The notes beneath the pieces were generated by a model. It was not told the origin of the DNA, searched no databases, and was given only the letters and a program-made list of their open reading frames with translations. A stretch of DNA of 64,000 nucleotides from Roseiarcus sp963779095. Lineage in GTDB: Bacteria > Pseudomonadota > Alphaproteobacteria > Rhizobiales > Beijerinckiaceae. The position numbers were made by a program, and so were the translations under genes. Shown in pieces: positions 1 to 9,096 of this stretch. The stretch is from assembly GCA_963779095.1 (NCBI GenBank), contig CAVZWU010000022.1, positions 372,001 through 436,000 of the forward strand, in the 5' to 3' direction. Numbering within the stretch: the stretch's first letter is position 1; each line of letters starts with the position of its first letter.

Positions 1-1
1 C

Positions 2-919
2 GGCCGCATGATGCCGGATGACGGCCGCGAGCAAATCAAAAGCCACGATGCGATCTATTTCGGCGCCGTCGGCTCGCCCGATGTGCCCGACCATATCAGC
101 CTCTGGGGCCTGAGACTCGCGATCTGCCAGCCGTTCGACCAATACGCCAACGTCCGCCCGGCGCGCGTCCTGCCGGGGATCACGAGCCCGCTGCGCAAGG
201 TGACGGGGCCCGAGCTCGACTGGGTGATCGTGCGCGAGAACTCGGAGGGCGAATATGCGGGCGTCGGCGGGCGCGTTCATCGCGGCTTGCCGATCGAGGT
301 CGCGACCGACGTCTCGATCATGACCCGCGCCGGCGTCGAGCGCATCTTCCGCTTCGCTTTCGCCCTCGCGCGCTCGCGCCCGCGCAAGCTTCTCACCATC
401 GTCACCAAGTCGAACGCCCAGCGCCACGCCATGGTGATGTGGGACGAGATCGGCGCCGAGATCGCGCGCGAGTATCCCGAGGTGACCTCGGACAAGATGC
501 TGGTCGACGCCATGACCATGCGCATGACGATCAAGCCCGAGAGCCTGGATACGATCGTCGCCTCGAACCTGCACGCCGACATCCTGTCGGATCTGGCGGC
601 GGCGCTGGCCGGGTCGCTCGGCATCGCGCCGACCGCCAATCTCAATCCCGAGCGCCGCTTTCCCTCGATGTTCGAGCCGATCCATGGCTCGGCCTTCGAT
701 ATCGCCGGCAAGGGAATTGCCAATCCGATCGGCTCGTTCTGGACCGGGGCGATGATGCTCGACCACCTCGGCGAGAAGGCGGCTGCGAAGCGCTTGATGC
801 GGGCGATCGAGCGGGTGACCGCGGACCCATCGCTGCACACGCCCGATCTCGGCGGTAGGGCCACGACACGCGCGGTGACCGACGCGACGGTCGCGGCGAT
901 CCACGGCGACAATGTCTGA
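2..919 (+). CDS. Tartrate dehydrogenase / D-malate dehydrogenase, 5' truncated by the window edge
   Basis: NAD-dependent beta-decarboxylating dehydrogenase of the isocitrate/isopropylmalate family, acting on tartrate or D-malate in the cytosol. The visible protein opens with HGR/MMPDD-type sequence and 'YFGAVGSP', followed by 'SLWGLRL' and 'FDQYANVRPARVLPG', which is the tartrate/D-malate branch pattern. Further on come the 'NLHADILSDLAA' metal-binding aspartates and the family signature 'EPIHGSAFDIAGKG'. The reading frame is open to base 2, so roughly the first 50 residues lie outside the window and the ATG at 8 is probably internal. Substrate choice within the branch cannot be settled from sequence. 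It may belong with the downstream sugar-acid genes aroQ and kdgT, which is inference. Confidence 0.85.
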   Translation, partial: GRMMPDDGREQIKSHDAIYFGAVGSPDVPDHISLWGLRLAICQPFDQYANVRPARVLPGITSPLRKVTGPELDWVIVRENSEGEYAGVGGRVHRGLPIEVATDVSIMTRAGVERIFRFAFALARSRPRKLLTIVTKSNAQRHAMVMWDEIGAEIAREYPEVTSDKMLVDAMTMRMTIKPESLDTIVASNLHADILSDLAAALAGSLGIAPTANLNPERRFPSMFEPIHGSAFDIAGKGIANPIGSFWTGAMMLDHLGEKAAAKRLMRAIERVTADPSLHTPDLGGRATTRAVTDATVAAIHGDNV

Positions 920-921
920 GC

Positions 922-1320
922 TCAGGGCGCCTTGACGCAGTTTTGGATGGGAAACACGCATTCCTGGCCGAGCGGCAACCTGCCGCCGTCGACCGCGGTG
1001 TAACCGACCTCGCTGACGTGGCCGTTGGTCATCACCATGACGACATCGCAGTTTCCGCCCGGCGTGAAGGGAACCAGATTCGTGTTGAGCAGAAGCGCCC
1101 ATTGAGGGCCGTAGCCGCGCATCTGCCCGCCGACATAGGTCCAGATTTCGGTCGCTTGACCCGATGGAACGCGTTGGGCCGGCTGGCCTAGGCAAGCGAG
1201 AATGTCGCGCTTCGAAAGGCCGATCATCGACTGTTGCGCCACCTGGTCCACTTCGAGCGGCTGGCAGCCGGCGAGCGCCAACGCAACGAGAAGGCCGGCG
1301 GCCGCTACGCACGTCCTCAC
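922..1320 (-). CDS. Small lipoprotein, SmpA/OmlA-like fold possible
   Basis: Predicted outer-membrane or periplasmic lipoprotein of unknown function. A hydrophobic stretch ends in the lipobox LALAGC, giving a mature N-terminal cysteine. The body contains 'MIGLSKRDILACLGQPAQR' and an 'IWTY' strand, which resembles the SmpA/OmlA (BamE-like) pattern of a helix followed by a small sheet. The start chosen is GTG at 1320 because it leaves a normal-length signal peptide and has a G-rich ribosome-binding stretch just upstream; a TTG at 1386 would add 22 polar residues ahead of the signal. Its stop lies 3 bases from the convergent dehydrogenase stop. Confidence 0.6.
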   Translation of the reverse strand: MRTCVAAAGLLVALALAGCQPLEVDQVAQQSMIGLSKRDILACLGQPAQRVPSGQATEIWTYVGGQMRGYGPQWALLLNTNLVPFTPGGNCDVVMVMTNGHVSEVGYTAVDGGRLPLGQECVFPIQNCVKAP

Positions 1321-1400
1321 CTGCTGCCCCCCAAAGCTCGCGACGATCGGTGCCCGACGTTGGCGCAACGCGAGTCGATTTGACAACGTTAGACGCTAAA

Positions 1401-1971
1401 TCAAATCGCCGTTGGGGCCGTCGCCTGAAAGATCGCGATCTTCGTGTCGCCGTAGATCCGCTCGTCGACGCGGGCGAGGCCGATCGGCGCGGCGATCTCG
1501 GCCTTCGCCGCGTCCTCGACGACGCAAAGCGCGTTGGGCTCGAGCCAGCCGCCGGCGACGAAGCGAGGCGAGCGCCGGTCCGGCGAGGCCCTTGCCATAG
1601 GGCGGGTCGAGGAAGGCGAGCGCAAACGGACCGCCGGCGGGCGCTGAGCCGAGCCTGGTCGCGTCGGCGCGCCAGATGCGCGTCACGCCGCCAAGCGCCA
1701 GCGCTTCGACATTGGCGCGCAGAAGCGCGCGCGCCTCGGCGCCGTTGTCGACGAAGAGCGCGAAGCGCGCGCCGCGCGACAGCGCCTCGATCGCGAGCGC
1801 GCCCGTGCCGGCGAAGAGGTCGACCACGCGCGCCCCCTCGATGTGGCCGGGGAACCGGTGCTCGAGAATGTCGAAGATCGACTCGCGCAGGCGCTCCGAG
1901 GTCGGACGGATGGCGCGCGACGACGGCGCGGACAGCACGCGGCCCTTGAGGCGGCCGCCGACGATGCGCAT
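1401..1971 (-). CDS. rsmD: 16S rRNA (guanine966-N2)-methyltransferase RsmD, frameshifted
   Basis: SAM-dependent methyltransferase that modifies G966 of 16S rRNA during 30S assembly. The N-terminus 'MRIVGGRLKGR' is typical, followed by the SAM loop 'VVDLFAGTGALAIEALSRGA' and the catalytic motif IV 'FLDPPYGKG'. Shortly after this the frame breaks near 1565 and the C-terminal part ('GGWLEPNALCVVE' to the stop at 1401) continues in another frame; together they give the usual length of about 190 residues. The ATG overlaps the rluB stop as TGATG, so the two genes are probably translationally coupled. The break sits in conserved sequence and is more likely a base-call error than decay. Confidence 0.85.
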
Positions 1972-3564
1972 CAGCGCTTGCGCGGCGGCGGGCGCGAGCC
2001 GCCCGCGCCTTTGGGCGGTCCCTTGCCGGGCGGCGGGGCCGGCGGGACGACGCGCGCGGCCGCCTTTGCCGCCGGCCGCGGACCGGCCCGCGGTCGGGCT
2101 TGGGCCGCGCGCGCGGCGATCATCCGTCGGGCGCGGCGTCCGATCCGCTCCGATCGCGGACGGTCGGCGCTCGCCGCGGCTTCGCCGGCGGGCTTCGTCG
2201 CGCGGGCCGGAGCGCTGCGCCCTCGCCGGTCGGTCGCGCGCGGCGCTTCGGCGTTCGAACCCGCTCGCGCGGCGGCCCTGCCGCTGCGATGGCCTGCGGC
2301 GCCGACTCCTGTCCAGCGGCGCCGCTTGCGCCGCTACCGCGGCGCGCCGTTCGTTGCGAATGGGCGCTCGGCCGCGCGGCCGCGCCTCGCGGCGCCGGCT
2401 CGCGCGCTCGGGCAGCCGCTCGCGCTGCGCCTCGTCGCCAGTCGCGGGAGCGGCGCTCGACCGCGACAGTGCGCCCCTTGCGGTCCTGCGTCGCGCTGCG
2501 CTCCACCGCGGTGCGGGGCCTCTTGGCGTCGGAGGCGTCGGCGGCGATTTCGGCGCGCAGCGCCGAGACATGCTTGCGCCGGCGCTCGGGCGTGGACGGC
2601 TTCGGAGGCGCGCGGCGCGCCGTCCCATCGCGTTCGAACCGGCTGCTCGTCCCGCCCGCGCCACGCTCCGGCCGGCCATGCGCCGGACCGCGACCGCGGC
2701 TCTCGCGCGGCCGCGCTCGCCGCGCGGACGCTCGCGCTGGCTTGGCTCGGCCGGCGCCGGCTCGGCGCGGACGATCAGGGCGCGTCGAAATTGGCGTCCG
2801 CCTCCTTGGCGAGCTTCACGCCCAGTTGGTCGCGCAGCACGCGCGTGCGCACTTCCATGACCTCGCCCTCGGCGAGATCGCCAAGCTCGAACGGGCCGAA
2901 GGAGACGCGGATCAGGCGGTTGACCGCCAGACCCAGGTGCTCGAGGATCTTCTTGATCTCGCGGTTTTTCCCTTCCCTCAGGCCCAGCGTGAGCCAGGCG
3001 TTCGAGCCCTGCTCGCGGTCGAGCCTGGCCTCGACGCCGAGATAGTCGACGCCGTCGATGGTGACTCCCTCGCTCAAGCGATCGAGCGCCGCCTGGTCGA
3101 TCGTCCCATGCGCGCGCACGCGGTAGCGGCGCAGCCAGCCGGTCGACGGCAGCTCCAGCACCCGCGCGAGCCCGCCGTCGTTGGTGAGCAGCAGGAGCCC
3201 CTCGGTGTTGATGTCGAGCCGGCCGATCGCGACCACGCGCGGCAGGTCGGGCGGCAGCGCCGCGAAAACCGTCGGCCGCCCTTCCGGATCGCGCGCGGTG
3301 GTGACGAGGCCCCTGGGCTTGTGAAACAGAAAGAGCCGCGTGCGCTCGGGCGCGCCGAGCGGCTTGCCGTCGACGCGCACGTCGTCGGCTTCGCTGACGT
3401 TGAAGGCGGGGCTCTTGAGCACCTCGCCGTTGACGCTGACGCGCCCCTCGGCGATCCAGGCCTCGGCGTCGCGGCGGGAGCAAACGCCGGCGCGCGCCAT
3501 GACCTTGGCGATGCGTTGGCCCGGCGCGGACCTCGGAGGCTTCGGCTTGCGTTTCGTCGTTCAT
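1971..3564 (-). CDS. rluB: 23S rRNA pseudouridine synthase (RluB family) with long Arg/Pro-rich tail, frameshifted
   Basis: Pseudouridine synthase of the RsuA/RluB/E/F family. An S4 RNA-binding domain ('MARAGVCSRRDAEAWIAEG' and 'VSVNG') is followed by the catalytic motif 'AIGRLDINTEGLLLLTNDG', where the Asp is catalytic, and 'GKNREIKKILEHLGL'. The start at 3564 is the first ATG; one frame shift lies near 3520, before the S4 domain. At 2775 the core frame meets a stop right after 'DANFDAP', but an Arg/Pro-rich low-complexity tail runs on for about 800 bases, and its last codons read PPKGAGGSRPPPRKR then TGA at 1971-1973. That ending is the one seen in long alphaproteobacterial RluB proteins, so the tail belongs to this gene and several indels have broken it. 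It overlaps rsmD by one base. Confidence 0.8.
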
Positions 3565-3726
3565 GGGCTTGCTTCGTTCCGGCCGGTCGCTTGCGCGTTG
3601 CCGCGAGCGGCCGCTTGTCCTAAGCCCGAACGACGCGGGCCGCCAACGAAAAACGCTTGCGACGAGGCAAGGGCGGACTCGCAGGGAAGCTCGATTTGGC
3701 TGAAGACGAGCAAGGGCGGCGATCCG

Positions 3727-4156
3727 ATGAGCCTCGCCTTCGCCGAGGCGCGGTCGGCCGAAGCGCGCGGCGAAACGCCGATCGGCGCCGCGCTCGTTCG
3801 CGACAGCGTCGTGATCGCGAGCGCCGGAAACCGCACCCGCGAACTCACCGATCCGACCGCGCATGCGGAAATGCTCGTCATCCGCGAGGCCGCGGCGAAG
3901 CTTGGCTCCGAGCGGCTCGTCGGCTGCGATCTCTATGTGACGCTCGAGCCCTGCGCGATGTGCGCCGGCGCGATCTCGTTCGCCCGCCTGCGCCGCCTCT
4001 ACTACGCCGCCCCGGACCCCAAGGGCGGCGCGGTCGACAACGGCCCGCGCTTCTTCCGCTCAGCCAACCTGCCACCATGCGCCCGAGGTCTACGGGGGCT
4101 TACGCGAGAGCGAGGCGGCGGCGATGCTGCGGACGTTTTTCGCCGCGCGGCGGTGA
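3727..4156 (+). CDS. tadA: tRNA adenosine(34) deaminase TadA, frameshifted
   Basis: Zinc deaminase converting A34 to inosine in tRNA-Arg(ACG). The HAE motif occurs in 'PTAHAEMLVIREAA' (His ligand and catalytic Glu) and the PCxxC motif in 'TLEPCAMCAGAI'. The frame breaks near 4060 after 'NGPRFF'; the last part in the next frame reads 'QPTCHHAPEVYGGLRE', a classic TadA C-terminus, and stops at 4156. Total length of about 143 codons matches the family. The ATG at 3727 is the first in frame before the conserved 'ETPIGAALV'; a slightly earlier start disguised by another indel is possible. It is divergent from rluB. Confidence 0.85.
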
Positions 4157-4160
4157 GGCG

Positions 4161-4258
4161 CCCCTCTCCTTTCGGGAGAGGGGTTGGGGTGAGGGTTGCC
4201 CGCATCCGGCGCCGTCCTTCGACGCCCCTTCGGGCCACCGTCTCCCGAGGGAGAAGGG
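4161..4258. repeat. Intergenic hairpin repeat (CCCCTCTCC type)
   Basis: Bases 4161-4169 and 4175-4183 form a perfect 9-bp stem, CCCCTCTCC / GGAGAGGGG, with loop TTTCG, followed by GGTTGGGGTGAGGG. A second GGGAGAAGGG block follows at about 4249. This 'GAGAGGGG-TTGGGGTGAGGG' layout is a common intergenic repeat type in proteobacterial genomes. It sits directly after tadA, so it could also act in termination, but there is no T-run. Confidence 0.55.
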
Positions 4259-4338
4259 CGAGGCCGGTTGCCAAGACTCCGCCCGGCGTGAGAGCATCGA
4301 CCGAAAGCGACGTTTTGCGCGGCTCTATGGGAGGAACC

Positions 4339-5451
4339 ATGTCTCCGCCGTTTCGCGCCGACCATGTCGGCAGCTATCTTCGCCCCGAGCGGCTGCGGGA
4401 AGCGCGCGAGCGCTTCGCCGCCGGCCACTTGGCCGCCGCCGAATTGCACGCAATCGAGGACGAGTGCATCCGCGAGGTCGTGCGCGCTCAGGAGAATGTC
4501 GGCCTCAAGGGGATCACCGACGGCGAGTTCCGCCGCACCTTCTTTCACGTCGATTTTCTCGAGCGGCTCGAGGGCGTCGAGACGACTTACGGCGAATTCG
4601 CCGCGCATTTCAAAAAGGACGACGGCACGAAGGTCGGCTTCGCGCCGCCGACCATGCACGTCGGCAGCAAGGTCAAGTGGGTCGGGCCGATTCAGGGGCC
4701 GGACTTCGATTTCCTCAAGGCCGCGACGACCCGCACGCCGAAAGTCTGCATCCCCGCGCCGTCGATGCTGCATTTCCGCGGCGGGCGCGAGGCGATCAGC
4801 GAGGCGGTCTATCCGAACCTCGAGGATTTCTACGACGATCTGACCGCCGCCTATCGCGCCGAGGTCGCCGATCTTGCGGCGCGCGGCCTGCGCTACCTGC
4901 AGTTCGACGACACCAATCTCGCCTATCTCTGCGATCCCGACATTCGCGCCCGCACCAAGGCGCGCGGCGACGACCCGGACGCGCTGACGCGGCTCTATTG
5001 CCGGCTCATCAACAATTCGATCCGCGACCGGCCGGCGGACATGACCGTCTGCGTCCATCTCTGCCGCGGCAATTTCAAGAGCGCCTGGGTCGCGCAGGGC
5101 GGCTATGAGCCGGTCGCCGAGATCCTGCTCAACGAGATGAAGATCGACGGCTTCTTCCTCGAATATGACGACGAGCGCTCGGGCGACTTTGCGCCCTTGC
5201 GGTTCGCGCCGAAGAGCGCGACCATCGTGCTCGGCCTCATGAGCTCGAAGAAGGCGGCCGCCGAGCCCAAGGACGAGGTCAAGCGCCGCATCGAGGAGGC
5301 GACGAAATACGTGCCGCTCGAGCAATGCGCGCTCTCCCATCAGTGCGGCTTCTCCTCGACCGCGCACGGCAACGACCTCGAGGAAGCCGATCAATGGATC
5401 AAGCTCGCGCGCCTGGTCGAGATCGCCGAAGAGGTCTGGGGGAAGGTATAG
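4339..5451 (+). CDS. MetE-like cobalamin-independent methionine synthase family protein (YxjG/YxjH type)
   Basis: Single-domain relative of the catalytic C-terminal half of MetE, about 370 residues and therefore without the MetE N-terminal domain. The zinc site can be read as the His and Cys of 'VCVHLCRGN' and the late Cys of 'LSHQCGFSS'. It starts with 'FRADHVGSYLRP', the usual opening of this family, and contains 'LQFDDTNLAYLCD'. The start at 4339 is chosen because GGAGGA lies 3-5 bases upstream; an in-frame ATG at 4327 is an alternative. Members of this family transfer methyl groups to homocysteine from varied donors, or have unknown substrates; the donor here is not known. No SAM riboswitch was seen upstream. 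Confidence 0.8.
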   Translation: MSPPFRADHVGSYLRPERLREARERFAAGHLAAAELHAIEDECIREVVRAQENVGLKGITDGEFRRTFFHVDFLERLEGVETTYGEFAAHFKKDDGTKVGFAPPTMHVGSKVKWVGPIQGPDFDFLKAATTRTPKVCIPAPSMLHFRGGREAISEAVYPNLEDFYDDLTAAYRAEVADLAARGLRYLQFDDTNLAYLCDPDIRARTKARGDDPDALTRLYCRLINNSIRDRPADMTVCVHLCRGNFKSAWVAQGGYEPVAEILLNEMKIDGFFLEYDDERSGDFAPLRFAPKSATIVLGLMSSKKAAAEPKDEVKRRIEEATKYVPLEQCALSHQCGFSSTAHGNDLEEADQWIKLARLVEIAEEVWGKV

Positions 5452-5483
5452 TCCGTCCACATGAGACGAATGGATTGAAAGAG

Positions 5484-6961
5484 ATGCTGGAACGAGTTCG
5501 CACGAGACGCAAATCCGACCTGGTTCCCGACCGACAAGTGCTTCATCGGCGGGCGCTGGGTCGAGCCGCGATCGGGCGAGACGCCTGCCGATCGAGGACC
5601 CGTCGCGCGGGGTCGAGATCGGCGAGATCGCGCGTGGAGAGGCCGCCGACATCGACGCGGCGGTCGAGGCGGCCGAACGCGCGCTTGCCGGCGAATGGGG
5701 CAAGCTGACCGCGACCGAGCGCGGGCGGCTCATGGTGAAGCTCGCCGAACTGATCAAGCGAGCGAGTCGACGAACTCGCCCACATCGAGGCGCTCGACGT
5801 CGGCAAGCCCTTGAAGCAGGGCCGCGCCGACGCGCTGGCGATGGCGCGCTACATGGAGTTCTACGGCGGCGCGGCCGACAAGGTGATGGGCGAAACCATC
5901 CCCTATCTCGACGGCTACACGGTCTACACCCTGCGCGAGCCGCATGGGGTGACCGGCCATATCGTGCCGTGGAACTATCCGATGCAGATCGCCGGGCGCA
6001 CCATCGGCGCGGCGCTCGCGATGGGCAACGCCTGCGTGCTGAAGCCCGCCGAGGAGGCCTGCCTCACTTCGCTCGCGCTCGCCGATCTCGCGCGCGAGGC
6101 GGGCTTTCCCGCGGGCGCGCTCAATGTCGTGCCTGGCCTCGGCGAAGAGGCCGGCGCGGCGCTCGCCGCCCATCCCGGCGTAAGGCATCTTTCCTTCACC
6201 GGCTCGGTCGCGGTCGGGGCGCTGGTGCAGGCGGCGGCCGCCCGCCACGTCGCGCCGGTGACGCTCGAACTCGGCGGCAAATCGCCGCAACTCGTGTTCG
6301 CCGACGCCGACCTCGACCGCGCGCTGCCGTTCCTGGTCAATGCGGGCATCCAGAATGCCGGCCAGACCTGTTCCGCCGCCTCGCGCATTCTGGTCGAGCG
6401 CAAGCGCTATGGCGAAGTCGTCGAGCGCATGGCGGCGCGCTACGGCGCGCTCAAGGTCGGCCCGGCGGACGCCGACCTCGACGTCGGCCCGCTCATCTCC
6501 GAGCGGCAGAAGGCGATCGTGACCCGATTCATCGCCGAGGGCGCCGATCTCAAGACGGCTGCGACGGGCGAGATCGTCGAGGACGCGCCGTCCGGGCGGA
6601 CATTATGTCGCCCCGACCCTGTTCGCCGATGTCGTCCCCGGATCATCGCCTTGCGCAGGAGGAAATCTTCGGCCCGGTCCAGGTCGTCATTCCCTTCGAC
6701 GACGAGGCTGAGGCGATCGCGATCGCCAACGGGACCGGCTACGGCCTCGTGGCTGGCGTCTGGACGGCCGACGGGGGCCGGCAGATGCGGCTCGCCAAGG
6801 CGTTGCGCGCCGGACAGGTGTTCCTCAACAATTACGGCGCGGGCGGCGGCGTCGAACTGCCGTTCGGCGGGGTGGGCAAATCGGGCCACGGCCGCGAGAA
6901 GGGCTTCGAGGCGCTTTACGGCTTCTCGGCGCTGAAGACCGTCGCCGCGTGGCACGGCTGA
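5484..6961 (+). CDS. NAD(P)-dependent aldehyde dehydrogenase, several frameshifts
   Basis: Aldehyde dehydrogenase superfamily enzyme oxidising an aldehyde to its acid, closest in look to betaine-aldehyde and aminobutyraldehyde dehydrogenases. Motifs in order: 'GHIVPWNYPMQ' (cofactor-binding Asn), 'SFTGSVAVG', the general-base Glu in 'TLELGGKSPQ', the catalytic Cys in 'NAGQTCSAASR', 'EEIFGPV' and 'PFGGVGKSGHGRE'. Frame breaks fall near 5508, 5585, 5763, 6592 and 6645, so no single frame holds the whole protein; spliced together it has the normal length of about 490 residues. ATG 5484 follows a GAAAGAG ribosome-binding stretch. All catalytic residues survive, which argues for sequence errors over gene decay. 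Confidence 0.8.
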
Positions 6962-6982
6962 GACGAGCCGGGGAGACAGGGT

Positions 6983-7383
6983 TTGCCGACCTACGCCCGC
7001 TTCGCCTGCGCGATCGCTCTGACCGTGGCGGGCTGCGCGACGCCGCCCGTGGTCAAGCGCGACTATCTCGATGAGGCGGCCTGGCGCGGGTCGGCCTTGA
7101 CCGTCGTCGGCCGGCAGATGGTTGTCGACGCCGCCGCCGGCGCCGCGCCGCAAACGGTGACGCTGATCGACGTCAACCAGCGCGCGGAGGTCTTCGGCGA
7201 TCCGATAGAGCGCGCCCGCGATTCTGGACCGGCGGGTGGCGAGGCGTGCGGGCGGAGCTGGGCCGCAACGGAATCGCGCCCGTCCAAATCGGCGAGTGGC
7301 CGGGGGCCGGCTGGGGCGGCGTCCAGACCTATCCGCCCGCCGAATTGCAGGCGAAGCCGATGGTCGTCATCGCCCACTACTGA
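6983..7383 (+). CDS. Putative lipoprotein of unknown function, frameshifted
   Basis: Short secreted protein. Residues 1-14 are hydrophobic and end 'ALTVAGC', a lipobox. The remainder holds 'RDYLDEAAWRGSALTVVGR' and, after a frame break near 7225, a second part ending 'PMVVIAHY' at 7383. I do not recognise the family. The start is TTG at 6983 behind GGGGAGACAGGG. It follows the aldehyde dehydrogenase by about 20 bases and may be co-transcribed. Confidence 0.45.
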
Positions 7384-7445
7384 TCGGCCGCATGCGCGGC
7401 GGCCTCGGCCGTGGTAACGTGCGATATGAATGCGTCGATCGGCGT

Positions 7446-7540
7446 CGTCATTGCGAGCGGAGCGAAGCAATCCAGGGGATGAAGGGCAGGAGCGACGGCT
7501 CTGGATCGCCACGTCGGCCTTCGGCCTCCTCGCGATGACG
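7446..7540. repeat. Dispersed palindromic repeat, copy 1
   Basis: Starts CGTCATTGCGAGCGGAGCG, continues with 'AAGCAATCCAG', and ends with the near complement 'CTGGATCGCC ... CTCGCGATGACG', so the whole unit can fold back. Related copies lie at 18116-18242 and 48026-48208. All three are intergenic. This is a known kind of extragenic palindrome in Hyphomicrobiales genomes. Confidence 0.75.
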
Positions 7541-7561
7541 TGATTTTGTGGGGGAGGCCGC

Positions 7562-8011
7562 GTGAATCCGATCGTCGTCGTCCTGAACGGTCCCAATCTC
7601 AATCTCTTGGGAAAACGCGAGCCGGAGATCTACGGCCGCGAGACGCTCGCCGACGTCGAGGCGGACTGCCGCCGCGTCGGCAAGGCGCTCGGGCTTGCGA
7701 TCGAGTTTCATCAGAGCAATCGCGAATACGAGCTCATCGACTGGATTCATGCCGCCCGCGAGCGCGCCGCCGGCATCGTCATCAATCCCGCCGCCTTCAC
7801 CCACACGTCGGTCGCCATCCTCGACGCGCTGAACGCCTTCGAGGGGCCGATCATCGAAGTGCACATCTCCAACGTGCACAAGCGGGAGTCTTTCCGGCAT
7901 CATTCGTATGTTTCCGGCGTCGCTTCGGGGGTCATCGTCGGCTGCGGAACGCAGGGCTATGCGTTCGCGCTGCAGCGGATCGCGAAGCTGATCGGCGAAC
8001 CGAAGCCGTGA
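7562..8011 (+). CDS. aroQ: Type II 3-dehydroquinate dehydratase
   Basis: Dodecameric type II dehydroquinase, interconverting 3-dehydroquinate and 3-dehydroshikimate in the shikimate (or quinate-catabolic) pathway. 'VLNGPNLNLLGKREPEIYG' carries the flexible-lid Arg and catalytic Tyr; 'NPAAFTHTSVAILDAL' and 'EVHISNVHKRESFR' complete the active site (His of EVHIS). Length of 149 residues is normal. Start is GTG 7562 with GGGGGAGG upstream. It is followed 34 bases later by a 2-keto-3-deoxygluconate permease gene rather than by accBC, which hints at a catabolic rather than housekeeping copy (inference). Confidence 0.93.
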   Translation: MNPIVVVLNGPNLNLLGKREPEIYGRETLADVEADCRRVGKALGLAIEFHQSNREYELIDWIHAARERAAGIVINPAAFTHTSVAILDALNAFEGPIIEVHISNVHKRESFRHHSYVSGVASGVIVGCGTQGYAFALQRIAKLIGEPKP

Positions 8012-8045
8012 TGCTCGCCGACATGAAGACAGAGGAAGCGCCGCC

Positions 8046-9057
8046 GTGAGAATCAAGGAGTTCGTCGACAGAATTCCGGGCGGCCTGATGCTGGCGCCGC
8101 TGCTGCTCGGCGCGCTTTGCAAGACTTTCGCGCCGGGCGCTCCCGCCTATTTCAAGGGCTTCACCCTGGGAATCATGACCGGGGTCATTCCGATCCTGGC
8201 CGTGTGGTTCTTCTGCATGGGATCGTCGATCAAGCTCAGCGCGACCGGGACCGTCCTGCGCAAGTCCGGGACGCTCGTCCTGACCAAGTTCTTCGCCGCC
8301 TGGGCGATCGTTCTCGTCGCCTCCCAGTTCATTCCCCCCGCGGGAATTCAGACTGGCTTCTTCGCGGGCCTTTCGATCCTCGCCATCGTCTGCGCCGTCG
8401 ATATGACGAACGGCGGTCTCTACGCCTCGCTCATGCAAACCTACGGCACGAAGGAGGAAGCCGGCGCATTCGTGCTGACCTCGATCGAGTCCGGCCCGCT
8501 CATGAGCATGATCATCCTCGGCGCGTCCGGGGTGGCGCATTTCGAGCCGCAGGTCTTTGTCGGCGCGGTGCTGCCGTTCCTGGTCGGCTTCGCGCTCGGC
8601 AATCTCGATCCCAAGCTCAGGGAATTCTTCGCCCCCGGCGGCGCAATTGATGATCCCCTTCTTCGCCTTCGCGCTCGGCAACACCATCGATCTGCACACG
8701 CTTCTCTCGCCGCTCGCGGGCCTCGGGGTCGTGCTCGCCCTTTCCGTCATCGTGCTGACGGGCGTCCCGCTCATCATCGCCGACAGGCTGATCGGACGAG
8801 GCACGGGCACGGCCGGGATCGCCGCGTCCTCCACGGCCGGCGCCGCGGCCGCGAATCCTCTGGCGATCGCCGCGGTCGCTCCGCAATTTGCGCCTGCGGC
8901 GCAGCAGGCGACGGTGCTGGTGGCGATCTCGATCGTCGTCACGTCGATCGTCGTGCCGATCCTCACCGGTCTCTGGTATCGCCGTTTCGGCCAGGGCATG
9001 GCCGAGGGAGCCGGCGCGGAGAACCTGGGCCCTCCGCTGCTTCAGCCTGTGGACTAG
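8046..9057 (+). CDS. kdgT: 2-keto-3-deoxygluconate permease family transporter, frameshifted
   Basis: Inner-membrane proton-coupled carrier of the KDGT family, which imports 2-keto-3-deoxygluconate-like acids. The start 'MRIKEFVDRIPGGLMLAPLL' is characteristic, then about ten hydrophobic segments; 'AVDMTNGGLYASLM' and 'SIESGPLMSMI' are family signatures. The frame breaks near 8640 after 'LREFFAPGG' and resumes with 'MIPFFAFALGNTIDL', ending at 9057. GTG 8046 is used as start. Its position after aroQ and near the tartrate/malate dehydrogenase suggests an acid-sugar uptake cluster. Confidence 0.85.
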
Positions 9058-9096
9058 GCGCTATAAGGGTGATCGCGAGCCGCAAGCCTTTGGGCC

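Noticed and set aside
1164..3623. Several long plus-strand open frames rich in Arg and Ala
   Set aside because: They are antisense to rluB/rsmD, have no conserved motif, and arise from GC-rich codon composition.
1396..3864. Single 822-codon open frame on the minus strand
   Set aside because: It stitches parts of rluB and rsmD with non-homologous Arg-rich translation; high GC keeps frames open. The real genes are in several frames.
4157..4338. SAM-II type riboswitch before the MetE-like gene
   Set aside because: The gap is filled by a GC-rich hairpin repeat, with no match to riboswitch core sequences.
3657..5108. 483-codon plus-strand open frame
   Set aside because: It is the wrong frame over tadA and the MetE-like gene; its sequence is an Arg-rich shadow.
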